From: Cordilura impudica
Lineage: Eukaryota; Arthropoda; Insecta; Diptera; Scathophagidae
Reading direction: 5' to 3'
Assembly (NCBI GenBank): GCA_963682025.1
Contig: OY821519.1
Location: 5,097,447 to 5,161,446, forward strand
DNA: 64,000 nt
Below the pieces are notes generated by a model, which was given only the letters and a program-made list of their open reading frames with translations, was not told the DNA's origin and ran no database searches. Within the stretch, counting starts at the first letter, position 1; the number at the start of each line of letters is the position of its first letter. A program made the position numbers and the translations under genes. This document shows positions 44,274-54,297 of the stretch, in pieces.

Positions 44274-47112
44274 AAAATGGGAGTATATGGTGCAAAAATT
44301 TCAAAAGGATCGGTCGAGTAGATTTTCATTTATGATGTTCACGAGATGATGATGCTGCTTACGAGAAATTTGATTTAAAATTTTTAACATATGTGAGCCT
44401 GCATATGAAAGCCCACCTAGTGTGTCAGAATAATTTTTTGAGTAAAGCGCAATTAAAGTTTCCCCTCTGTATTGCATTTGCATAGATTGGGCGTTCTCAT
44501 TTCAATGTTTAATGTTTGTTTTGATTTATTTGTTCTGATTAATTTCAATGTTTGTTTCATCATTAAGTGGCAGAACTTCGAGTTTGTTTTAATTGTTATG
44601 AAAATGTGCCGCTAGTGTGATGAATTTGATCAACTGTGAAATTTATTTGATATTGAACGTTATGATTTATTTTGAAATTCCGATTTTTTTGTGTCTTGCG
44701 AATGGTTTCATATGAAAGTTGAAGGATTTTTACATACCACTCCAAAAAAAAAACTGAATTCATGAAATTTAACACACTAGATGGTTTTTTTAAGCAGGGT
44801 CACATGTACGTTATACCGTTATACCGGTCGCTGAAAATACTGTGTCTTCGTTAGTTTGGTTCTGATTTACTTGAAAGTGTCCACAGAAAAAAGTGTTTAG
44901 AAAAAAAATTATAAAGCTTTAAAAATAACGATTACATTACACACAAATATTTAATATGGAAATATAAAATTATGGAAATAAAAAATATTAATCGAAATAA
45001 ACGAAAGAAATAACTTCGATTTACAAAAACAATGGATAGTCTTACCAAAAGCAAACCGTTATTTTAATAGCTCTATAAATCATGTGTTAGCATCATAAAT
45101 AACAGCTAGCAAAAGCTACATATTGTTTCTTGTGATCTTGGAGCGCCTAGATTAGATTCAGAGTAAAGTACAATTTTTCATTTTCTATATTTATTTAAAA
45201 GTCTTTGCATTATCTCTGATATCTCACTTTATATAAAAGTATATTTTCTTACATGTTGTATATATATACATATATATATATATTTGTTTATATGTATTTG
45301 TTCATTTCGATTAAATGCATGCATATGTTAAGTTAATGCTTGTTAATAATTAAATAACATTTGCCAGCATCTTTACTCGAGTGTATTGTGAACACTTAGT
45401 GTTGCATGCATAAGTAATTTATGCGTGTGCAAGTGAATGTCTACGTACTTAATATGTGTGTAAGTGCTACTGTTGTGTTGTGTTTGTTTTATGGACACAA
45501 ATAAGTGTTATGCATTTACTTATGATGTTGCACACGACTAAAGCGATACTAAAAGTGATACGTTTAAAATAAATTGAATTTAAATATAAAAATAAATTAT
45601 GTATTAATAATATAAAGTGCCACTCATGAAATTTTCACATACGAAAGCGAAATTTTATGATTATTATATAAGCATTCATTTAAAATCAACCATGAAAACA
45701 AATTGATCTAGGCACAGAAAATCTAGAAACAACTGTTAGATTTTTATTTAAAAAAATCACATAAATATAACTGTTTTTTATTTTGCAAAGTCATAATTTG
45801 CCAGCTTATTATAGCAATTTGCAATATAAAGTGGCTGTATTTTTTTTTGTTAACTATAAAAACAACAACAGCACCTGACTTTTTAATGTTTTGATTTTTT
45901 ATGATTTAACCAACATTAGATTGGCAGAGCTTTTTTTTCTTAGTACTCGTATTTACGTATTTTTGCACTAAAATAACAAATAAAAAACCAACAACATTAT
46001 TATTCTTAAAACTGAAAGTACAACGAACAACTTATGATGCTTATTTGGAAGACAGTAACAATAATAAAAAAAAAAAACATAATGTTCTTAAACATAAATA
46101 AAATTGACTGGAAAAAGGGCCAGCTGTTTTCAAAAAACACTTTTACAGTAAAGCGCTAAGGAAAGCGCAAAAAAATATCTAAATCGAGAGAAACAAAAAA
46201 AAAAAAAAAATAAAAACGGAAGAACAACAGATCATAAAACTAAATTAAAAAAGTTTAAAGTATTATATGAAACAATCTGCCAGCCTATGTAGTCGTATCG
46301 TAATAAAAATTGTGAAAACAGCAGCTAAATAAATTATTTTCATGTTAATGCACGCTGCTGGTTGGTTTCGATGCTTTTGTTAAATAAAGTGAAATTTCCA
46401 CCATTCATACAATTTAAGAAAACTTTTGGTTTCATGTAATTTAAATTATGTTTCTAGAAAATATTGTTTTTAAATAAAGTGTCAAATACATAAAAATCAT
46501 GTTTCCACTAAATTTGATTTCAAAAATAATCCCTATAAACCATTTAAATTATTACTTCTGCGATGAGAAACATCGAAATGACTCAGTTTTAATTTTTGTT
46601 GTATTACATCTTGTTTACATCAGCTAAATTATCGTGAAACAGCAGCCATTTTCATAGATTTATTTTACTTGTCTTAAATATTCAGATATTAATGAAATTT
46701 AGCAATGTGATTACAGTATAAGACCCAATAAACTGTGCAACGAATTTCAGGTAATCGCCACCAGCCTCAACAATTCCACTGGAAAACGAAAGTAGACCAT
46801 TGATTAAAAAATTTATTACCGTTGTTTTGTTATCTTAAAAAAAAACAACTGTAATATTGGTTTATTTTTGGTTTGATAAGTAAACCTTCTTTATTTCAAT
46901 CTATCTTAAAACTAACTTTTTCAATCCAATTGTATTGACATTTATAATAAAATATAATTAAAAGCTAATCGTCGGTTTCTGCCCACTAAGCGTAAATGTG
47001 TTTTGTTTCCGTTGTTGGGGACAAAACAAACTTATGAACGCAAAAATAATTCTTATGAAAAATGTCTGTGAGAAAATTAAATAAATTGCAAAATGCAATT
47101 TATTTAAAACAG
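44274..47112. other. Long AT-rich stretch without a recognised gene
   Basis: It contains a TATA-rich microsatellite near 45258-45284 and several A runs. A weak inverted pair, CACCTAGTGTGT near 44416 and ACACACTAGATGG near 44773, may mark a small decayed MITE. I see no coding signal on either strand. Confidence 0.5.
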
Positions 47113-47170
47113 TTCTTCGAAATTTATTTATTAAAACAGTTTGTTGTATTGCATTTTAGTTATGAGCACG
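47113..47170. repeat. Left copy of the long LINE target duplication
   Basis: TTCTTCGAAATTTATTTATT, followed by GTTTGTTGTATTGCATTTT, is repeated at 48929-48986 with a few differences. Confidence 0.7.
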
Positions 47171-47189
47171 AAAATGCAATTCAAGTTTA

Positions 47190-48930
47190 GAGTTTATTTA
47201 TTTATTAGAGTTTATTTATTTATTTGTTAGCGTGTGTAACAAGACTGAAGTCTTAAAACAACACAGGGGTACATTAAGGACAAATGTGATAATTTGACAT
47301 TGCTTTTGATAAAAATAATAACAAAACTGGTAATAAAAGTCTCAGAAGAAATTAATACATTAAAATAATAAAAATTAAAAAATAAAAAAATAAAAAAATA
47401 AAAAATAGCAATTAAAAATTTAAAAATTAAGAATTAAAAACTAAAAATTAAAAATCAAAAATTAAACAATTAAAAATCAAAAATTAAAAAGCAAAAGTTA
47501 AAGATTAAAAATTAAAAATAAAAATAAAAATAAAAATTAAAAATTAAAAATTAAAAATTAAAAATTAAAAATTAAAAATTAAAAATTAAAAATCAAAAAT
47601 TAAAAATTAATAATTAAGAATTAAAAATAAAAAATATAATATAAAATGCATTAATTAAAATTTATATCAATAAGTTTAGTTAAATAAACAAAAACAGTAT
47701 TGAAATTTTAAATAATAATAATAAATATTTTAATAATACAAAAAAATATAAAAAAAAGAAAAACAATACACATATTACTTTTACGAGTATAGCTCAAATA
47801 ATTTTTTCTTAAAAAAACGTGCGTTGCATATATCTTTAATGTTTACTGGTAGAAAGTTCCAAAGACGAATAGCATTAATATAAAATTGCCATTCTGATAT
47901 TAATCTATGATGCCTGATTTGAATTATATTTTTGGTTCTATTAAATCTACTGAATTTTAATCTATTAAATAGATAGTCAGGCTCTCGAGCGATAATAATT
48001 TTATGTAAAAAGATTAAAATACGTATTTTCAATAGGTCCTCAAATTGTACACCATATAGTTTCTTCGAATACGATGAAATGCTGTCAAATCTCCGCAGTC
48101 CAAATACATATCTGGTAATGTTATTGTAAACAACGTTTAATCTTCGTTTAGTTTCTGAGTCGCAACAGGAGAAAACCTCACATCCATACATCAGAATCGG
48201 TAACAAATATGTTTTCGCGAGTAAAATTCTAATTTTTATAGGTGTAAAGCACTGTGTGGGCCAGAGTGTTCTAAGCATGGAATAAGTTCTGCCACATGCT
48301 GCATTTACATGACCAGACCAAGTAAGCGTATTATTGAAGATAACTCCTAAATTCTTTGCGCTTTTAACAATTTCAATCGGCTGATTATTTATAAGTATGT
48401 TTGGCCTAATTATAATTTTGCTAGTCCGTTTGCGTATAACAATACATTTAGATTTTCGTGGATTTAAACTTCATCCATTTGCTGGGGCCCAAAGAAAAAC
48501 TCTGTTAAGATCCTCATTCAATTTTCTGATACAGTCCTCAACACCTTCATTTCTGTTGCTTATATATAATTGTGCATCGTCAGCATACAAGCGAATCTTA
48601 CTATGCAACAACTGGTTGGGAAGATCATTAGAGTAAATTGAAAAAAGAAGAGGTCCAAGAAGTGACCCTTGCGGAACTCCTCGTTTTACATAAAGTAAAT
48701 TGACATTCCAGACTGGGTTTACACACACTGCATTCTGTTTTTAAGATAAGATGACATTAAGCTGACCGATGTTGAAGAAAAATTCATCATTTTCTGTAAT
48801 TTCTGAATTAATATGTTGTGGTCTACAGTGTCAAATGCTTTGGAATGGTCCAACAATACTAACATGGTAAAAAAACCATCATCAACTTTGAAAAATGTGT
48901 TAACAGAATGCAATGTATTGAAAAACAATT
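47190..48930 (-). mobile_element. 5'-truncated LINE with long flanking duplication
   Basis: The 3' end is marked by ACTTCAGTCTTGTTAC-type sequence and a TAAATAAATAAA tail (plus 47190-47230). Coding remains run leftward from 48928. Directly outside both ends lies a similar stretch of about 58 bp, which I read as a target-site duplication. A period-7 AAAAATT array (about 47340-47640) sits in the 3' untranslated region. Confidence 0.85.
47781..48928 (-). pseudogene. LINE reverse transcriptase, C-terminal two thirds
   Basis: Three frames join in order. LLDHSKAFDTVDHNILIQKL (first catalytic Asp) is followed by [20 protein letters not shown] and [10 protein letters not shown] (catalytic box), and then by a C-terminal region beginning near CFTPIKIRILLAKTYLLPIL and containing MYGCEVFSC. 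These are standard RT motifs of the jockey/CR1/I superfamily. I cannot assign the clade. At least two frameshifts are present. Confidence 0.88.
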
Positions 48931-48986
48931 CTTCGAAATTTATTTACTAAATAGTTTGTTGTATTGCATTTTCGTTATGAGAACGT
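48929..48986. repeat. Right copy of the long LINE target duplication
   Basis: It matches 47113-47170 at about 85-90 percent by eye and begins exactly at the LINE 5' truncation point. Confidence 0.7.
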
Positions 48987-49129
48987 GAATTATAAAATTG
49001 TTTTAAACGATTTTGACTTGTGTAAAGGAAATAATGGGAGACATTGTAACATTTAAACAGAACTGCCAAAGGGTTTTGAAAAGTTAGCTCGAATTCAATT
49101 TTTATGGTCTCTTGAAGTTGGGTCATTTT

Positions 49130-49405
49130 TGACCATTTTTTGCACTATGAGTGAAAATTGAAAATAAAAACATAAATATATAAATATATTTAATGGAATG
49201 TAATAGTGCGTACTTATTGCTGCATTGAATCCAATGTAGAAAAATATATTTTTTCCTTTATTTCAACAAATGGTGGGTCAAACATAAAGAAATTATCAAT
49301 TTTGGATTAAAATGCGCTATATGATATTCACTGTCTTTTTCAGAAAAATTCCAAACTATTCTATGTCAAATGAATCTGAAATTCTATTCAATAGAACAAT
49401 TCGTT
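49130..49405. repeat. Left terminal inverted repeat of element X
   Basis: The segment from 49229 to 49390 is the best match to the reverse complement of 54740-54920. The outer part is weaker and is inferred from alignment with the sequence to the right of Transib T3. Confidence 0.6.
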
Positions 49406-49415
49406 TTCACACATG

Positions 49416-49693
49416 TGTGTCATAGAGCGGAGTTTACAAAGGTCGCTCACTATGTTGCTTAAGCATTTAGAATTTAAGAGAAAATATAATGATTAATTTA
49501 AGAGAACATTTTTGAATAATTATAGTTGATAATTTAGTATATAAGTCGGACATATTTCAGTTTTAGAATCAATATTAATCTGTATGTACACACAGCAAGT
49601 AGCTGGTGAATAAATAAAATATATATTGGTAATTACAAAAGTAAGTCTTTCATTTTGAAAGAGAAGTCAACACAGGGTAAGGTAAAACCTTCA
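49416..49693 (+). repeat. 5' LTR of G2
   Basis: It has TG...CA termini and a TATATAAG at 49538-49545 that could serve as the promoter. The last 120 bp match the 3' remnant. Confidence 0.7.
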
Positions 49694-49695
49694 CA

Positions 49696-49729
49696 TGGCG
49701 ATCCTGTAAACCTTCACATGGCGATCCTT
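49696..49729 (+). promoter_or_regulatory. Duplicated primer-binding site of G2
   Basis: TGGCGATCCTG occurs twice, 23 bp apart, each time preceded by AAACCTTCACA from the LTR end. The first copy is 2 nt from the LTR and is the likely functional site. The core is the same as in G1. Confidence 0.7.
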
Positions 49730-50000
49730 AGGACATATTTGGAATCCTGATATGCGGTACGCAACTTCATCCAATCCATTCTGAACCAATAACAACATCC
49801 TGGTACGAAACATCATCCTGGAGCAATATCATCCTAGTATGCAACATCATCCTGAACAACTTCATCCTGATCCTTAAGCAACAGCAAGCAAAATTAGTAG
49901 CAATTAACAAGGTAGTATATTCAAGTTAGCGTGAACAGTTTTTTTAAGTGCTTTTGCGCAAATAAAAAACTGCTGAAAATTGTACCGAAAAATTTTCTTT

Positions 50001-50420
50001 ATGGAAAGAAAAGAAAACCTTGAGAATATACTCAAGAAAATAGAAGCAGCTAACCAACAGTGGAAAGCTGGACAGATAAAGGAAAAACCAGCGATACTAG
50101 CTCTAGGTCAAAAACCAATAGACAGGAAAAAGTTTTTCAAAAATAAAACTAATATAGAACCGATATACCCAATATTTCCCGTACAACAGGCAAAGATAAT
50201 AGGGAAGAATTATAAAGGGGAAAGGAAGTTGAAATTAACAATAATAGAGGACAGAGTCAAGACTTTACAGGAGGAAATTAAAAATAAGAATTTATCAGAT
50301 AGCGAAAGGGAATCGTTGAAGTTAAGAAAACTTGAACTACTAAAAGTGATCAAAGAGCATAATAAATTAAAAAGAAAGAAGAGGAGAATAAATAAATTCA
50401 ATGGGAAACACACAAAATAA
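50001..50420 (+). CDS. G2 leader ORF 1, basic coiled-coil-like protein
   Basis: The frame is open from 49980. I prefer the ATG at 50001 (MERKENLENILKKIEAANQQ), which gives about 139 residues. It is rich in Lys and Glu, with a likely coiled coil toward the C-terminus (VKTLQEEIKNKN, LRKLELLKVIKEHNKL) and a very basic KRKKRR tail. It overlaps the next ORF by 20 bases in another frame. It matches no family I know. Gag-leader ORFs are not common to all gypsy elements. Confidence 0.55.
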   Translation: MERKENLENILKKIEAANQQWKAGQIKEKPAILALGQKPIDRKKFFKNKTNIEPIYPIFPVQQAKIIGKNYKGERKLKLTIIEDRVKTLQEEIKNKNLSDSERESLKLRKLELLKVIKEHNKLKRKKRRINKFNGKHTK

Positions 50421-50601
50421 GATCAAGGAAGTTATCACGGCGACAGCTAGCGCACCTCCAGCCATAAGCGTTAGCGTTGAGATTGTGGTGTTAATAGGTA
50501 TTGTATTTACACTAAACGTATTAGTTCAGTGTTTAAGAAATTATGTAAAGAAACAAATTAATAGACATATTTTAAGAAATAATGTAAATAATACGGTATA
50601 A
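50401..50601 (+). CDS. G2 small MG-starting single-span membrane protein (66 residues)
   Basis: It begins MGNTQNKIKEV and has a hydrophobic segment (about residues 20-43, VSVEIVVLIGIVFTLNVLV) and a basic tail (YVKKQINRHILR). The order Gly2, single span, basic tail equals that of the 72-residue G1 protein, although sequence identity is low. The residue at position 6 is Asn rather than Ser, so acylation is less certain than in G1. Confidence 0.6.
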   Translation: MGNTQNKIKEVITATASAPPAISVSVEIVVLIGIVFTLNVLVQCLRNYVKKQINRHILRNNVNNTV

Positions 50602-50705
50602 AAAAAAAATAATATATAAATTTATTGATAAATGAAATTAGTTCCAAATATATACAAAATAAAGAAAACTTTTTATAAATAACAACATTTTTTTAGTAAA
50701 TTTTC

Positions 50706-50970
50706 ATGGATAACTTATATAAACAAATTGAAACAATCATAACAAACGCCAAAAAATCTATAGGTAAAGTTTACGTGTCAGATACGTTATTAGCAAAAAG
50801 AAAAGAGATACAAAGCTATAAAAATTTTAGAAGACCCCAAGATCCAAGAATCAGACAGACAATTACACATAGGAAAATTTGGTAAATTAAAGGAAAGAAG
50901 CTTTAGAGGTACTTGGTCTACACGAAGACAGGGCACAACAGACATCAGCTCAATAAACAAGTAATAGCAA
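50706..50970 (+). pseudogene. G2 leader ORF 3, frameshifted
   Basis: A frame starting MDNLYKQIETIITNAKKSIG ends prematurely at about 59 residues. The overlapping frame continues with SDRQLHIGKFGKLKERSF and RGTWSTRRQG to a stop just before gag. One shift probably broke a single ORF of about 85 residues. Function is unknown. Confidence 0.45.
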
Positions 50971-51004
50971 TTCTGACGAAAGAGTAACTGATATACACAA
51001 CACA

Positions 51005-52042
51005 ATGGCAGAAACCGTGTTAAATACGAGTGAATTAGCGGCAATCTCTAAACTTATACCAGTATTTAATGGTGTGAAAGAAGAATTAGATATTTTTATA
51101 GCAAATCTAGGGAATAGTACAAGAGACAGTTATACCCGAAAAACACCCGGCATTTTTAACTTCGTGTATAGAACAAAGTTGTCACCTAGGGTACAAAATA
51201 GAATAAGACAAACATCAGTGCCAACTGATATTACCACTTTGATTAATTCTCTGAAAGGGGCATATGTGATAAAGAAGTCTCCTAAAATAATTTTGAATGA
51301 AATAACAACCATGGTTCAGACAGACACCATAAGAAAGTTTGCAGATAGAATAGAAAACTTAATAATGGAACTAAATGAAGTACAAGTACAAACTCTTGGC
51401 GAAGAAAGTAGACAGACCATCAGCAATACCAATGCTATAATAGCATTTAATACGTTTAAGAATGGCCTGAAAAATAGAGAGATAGTTCGAACAATAGAAG
51501 CGAGTAGAAAGAAAACACTCCATGAAGCTATAGAAATAGCCCTAGAGGCATCATCGGACATAAGGCAGAGTCAAGTTATGTTCAATACGTCAAGGTCACG
51601 AGATTCGTATGGCAATAATGCCAGTTACAACAACAATAATAAAAGGAACAGTTATAACCAAGTTGGGAATAGAATCAGCAATAGTAATAATATTAGAAGC
51701 GGATATAGTAATAACACCAATAGGTACAATAACAATAACAAAAACATTAGGAACAACTACGGAAATAGCGGCAACAGATTTCAGAACAACAATAACCGCA
51801 ATAGTAGCTATAACAAAAATAGGCAAAACAACAGAAACAACTACAATTATAATAATCAAAGTAATATAAACAACAATTATGGAAATAATAACGGAAGGAA
51901 TAATAATAATTACAACAACAGCTACAGAAGTAACAATTATAACAATAATAGAAACCATAGAGTCAGTCATGTTCAAGAACAGGGAAACTCCCAATATCCA
52001 GAGATTTTACAGTACCAAGAATCCTCGGAAGGAAACCAGTAA
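51005..52042 (+). CDS. gag: G2 Gag polyprotein
   Basis: This 345-residue protein starts MAETVLNTSELAAISKLIPV and has a gypsy-type capsid region (FNGVKEELDIFIANL, residues 21-35, and FKNGLKNREIVRTIEA). From about residue 200 to 318 it is an extreme Asn/Arg/Tyr/Ser tract instead of a zinc knuckle. The frame ends at TAA 52040-52042, and the protease follows in the same frame with no spacer. Confidence 0.88.
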   Translation: MAETVLNTSELAAISKLIPVFNGVKEELDIFIANLGNSTRDSYTRKTPGIFNFVYRTKLSPRVQNRIRQTSVPTDITTLINSLKGAYVIKKSPKIILNEITTMVQTDTIRKFADRIENLIMELNEVQVQTLGEESRQTISNTNAIIAFNTFKNGLKNREIVRTIEASRKKTLHEAIEIALEASSDIRQSQVMFNTSRSRDSYGNNASYNNNNKRNSYNQVGNRISNSNNIRSGYSNNTNRYNNNNKNIRNNYGNSGNRFQNNNNRNSSYNKNRQNNRNNYNYNNQSNINNNYGNNNGRNNNNYNNSYRSNNYNNNRNHRVSHVQEQGNSQYPEILQYQESSEGNQ

Positions 52043-52684
52043 GAAATTTCTAGTGTCTCATCGGATCTGAAGAATTATGTAAAACTGAAAAAAAAAAATG
52101 GCACAGATAACCCATTAACATTCTTAATAGACACAGGAGCAGATGTCTCTTTGTGCAAAGAGGATTTATTATATAATCACAGAGAAGACCCAGATGACCA
52201 TTGTTTCCTGACAGGGATTTCAAGAGAAGAGATAAAATCTTTAGGTTCAACGAAAATAGAGGTACAAATGAACGAGATAGTAATTAAACATAAAATACAA
52301 TTGGTAAAATATGACTTTCCAATACATACAGACGGTATATTAGGGAGAGATTTTCTATACAACTATAGTTGTAACATTGACTATGACAAATTTATCTTAA
52401 CAATTATCGCTGGGCATGTGGCAACAATATTACCAATACACAACGATGCGTTAAAAATTAATCAAGTGAAAATTTCACCAAGAAGTGAAGTGATTTTATC
52501 ACTTGATATTGATATCATAGAAGAAAGTGTAATATGTAATCGCGAGATTGCAGATGGAGTATACTTAGCAAACACGATAATTCAAAAAAATGGGAATAAA
52601 CACATAAGATTATTAAATGTCTTGAATAAAACAGCAATAATAAAGAATTTGAAGATAGAAACGATTCCATTAGGAAATTTTTAG
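52043..52684 (+). pseudogene. pol: G2 protease and linker of a truncated Pol
   Basis: In frame with gag beyond its TAA, the sequence reads into PLTFLIDTGADVSLCKEDLL. This is the aspartic protease active site (DTGAD at 52130-52144), and it is followed by HTDGILGRDFL, the flap-distal motif. It runs on through a pre-RT linker to a stop at 52685. A short further frame ends in ELNIDTNDDSAKNGLLEILK just before the 3' LTR, so RT, RNase H and integrase are missing. The copy cannot move alone. Confidence 0.85.
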
Positions 52685-52815
52685 ATTTATAGAGCTACTG
52701 GTAAAACGGCACGTTATCACAAAGAACGATTCAATAAGTTATTAAATGAACTGAATATAGATACAAATGATGACAGCGCGAAGAACGGATTATTGGAAAT
52801 ACTGAAGAAATATCA

Positions 52816-52938
52816 ATATTAATCTTTATCTGTACACAGCAAATAGCTGGTGAATAATAATAAAATATATTTTGGTAACTACAAATGTAAGTCTTTCATT
52901 TTGAAAGAGAAGTCTACACTGGGTAAGATAAAACATCA
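52816..52938 (+). repeat. Truncated 3' LTR of G2
   Basis: It matches 49570-49693, including GTAAGTCTTTCATTTTGAAA and GAGAAGTC, with about a dozen differences. It ends ACATCA before the CATG duplication. Confidence 0.85.
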
Positions 52939-52942
52939 CATG

Positions 52943-54297
52943 GCAATAAAACTTTATCCTGTGGTACTAAAGGCTTTTGAACGACATTCCTATTTGCGTA
53001 TTTGCTTAATTCTCTTTCTTGCCATGTGTGATTTTAATACTAGTCGCCTTTATATCTTGAGTCCCAATCACATATAAAACACATATAACTCTAAAGTGAG
53101 TCAACTCAAAATTTGTCAATTTTCACTTTTTGCAAGAAAACGATACACAGTGGTCATATCTATCCACTGTAAAAATCTTAAATCAATTTTTCTAGTCTTT
53201 CGCAAGAAAGAAATACAGTTGTAACCCTCTTTGTGTTATAGGAGTAGCTTCTTTAGAATCCACTAAAACACAAATTTTGGGTGGCACCCAAAAAACTATT
53301 TATTTCTGATGATCACAGAAAAAATCGCAAAAACAACTACTGTTGTATACTCATTATTCGCAATTCTTTACAATGAAACAACTGTTTTTAAATTTTATAG
53401 TAAATATTAAAAAAACCGTTCTTTGCCTCTACTAAAAATTTGTAAATTTTGAGTTGACTCACTTTAGAGGTACAGGTGGGATATGTTTGATGTAGCCAGC
53501 TTGTAAACCACGAAGAATTACCAACTTTTCCATTTATGTTTTGTGTATTGAACGTTTTGTAGATTTTTTTGCAATTCTTCGTAGTTTTCTTTTGTTTCAG
53601 TGCTGTATGCAATTGGTGGCAACGGTTCTGAGCTGTCTTGCTGTAGCATTACTGCCTTTAAACTTGTTTCGGAGCTGTCAATAAAAAGTCTCGATTCGTC
53701 TGCTTTATACTGGATGTTCATTTCGGTCATAAGTTGTTCGATGTCCCTGCAGTAGAAATATGTTTTCTCATCATTCGCCACGAAACAATTTTGGAGACTT
53801 GATTGGCGTTTTCTGTATGCTGTGACTTTTGCTCCAGGTACCAACAGATGGTTCGTATTTAGAAAAACCGCCAAAACTTCTGGGCCAAATTCACACAATG
53901 AAAAAGATTAAATGAAATCACTTTGAAGAGCAATACCCGATGATGTTTTTAGCACTGGAACGATTTGGGAGTGTTGTGTTGCAGTCTGAGTACTTGAAAC
54001 ACTCATGTATACTTTATTCTTCGCTTTTCTTCTATTCATGCCGTGTTCAATTGGATCAGGCCAGATCATTGGTATTCCAAATGGCAGACAATTAATTCGC
54101 TTATGCATTCAATTTAGAATATGACTGTTACACTTTTTGCAAACCACTTTAGGAGCCCAGGACAAATTGGAAGTGTTAGGTTGGTTGAAATATTTTTCAT
54201 AAGCACACATAAATTCGCCCGTAAAATATCCATGTTTTGCAAACTGTGGAGTGAAGCGGCCACAAAACGTAACAAAAATTATTAATATTACATCCAT
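52943..54297 (-). pseudogene. Element X ORF: uncharacterised arthropod transposon-like protein, decayed
   Basis: In order from the N-terminus: FVTFCGRFTPQFAKHGYFTG, WAPKVVCKKC (zinc-ribbon-like Cys pair), FGIPMIWPDPIEH, then LFIDSSETSLKAVML, GLQAGYIKH and, beyond a nested MITE, a DWDSR motif and PLVPQDKVLLP. This order matches a protein family widespread in arthropod genomes whose typical motifs are WAPxxCCxxC, PMxWREPxxHxxDCYFC, LFIDSSxxSLKxVLLH and CLWDSR. I know it only as uncharacterised. The DCYFC motif is lost and frameshifts are frequent. The part after KVLLP is missing at the G2 insertion site. Confidence 0.65.
53088..53470. mobile_element. 383-bp MITE with TA target (Tc1/mariner-like)
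   Basis: The left end ACTCTAAAGTGAGTCAACTC and the right end (complement CCTCTAAAGTGAGTCAACTC) form TIRs of about 30 bp. TA lies on both sides (53086-53087 and 53471-53472). The internal sequence has no ORF. It splits the X gene between GYIKH and the DWDSR motif. Confidence 0.8.

Larger units (their letters stand above)
49416..52938 (+). mobile_element. Gypsy-type LTR element G2, lacking RT, RNase H and integrase
   Basis: It is flanked by CATG (49412-49415 and 52939-52942). The 5' LTR (278 bp) runs from TGTGTCATAGAG to AAACCTTCA. Leader ORFs, gag and protease follow. The frame then decays and the sequence jumps into the last 120-odd bases of the 3' LTR near 52816. The jump falls in a CAATATTAATCT shared by both sides, so a deletion through microhomology is likely. 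The LTR ends differ at more than ten positions, so this copy is older than G1. Confidence 0.85.

Noticed and set aside
51596..51994. Minus-strand Val/Ile-rich 132-residue frame
   Set aside because: It is the antisense of the Asn-rich Gag tail (AAT/AAC read as ATT/GTT), not a gene.
53388..53612. 74-residue frame at the right edge of the MITE as a gene
   Set aside because: It crosses the MITE boundary at 53470 and is out of frame with the X motifs there.
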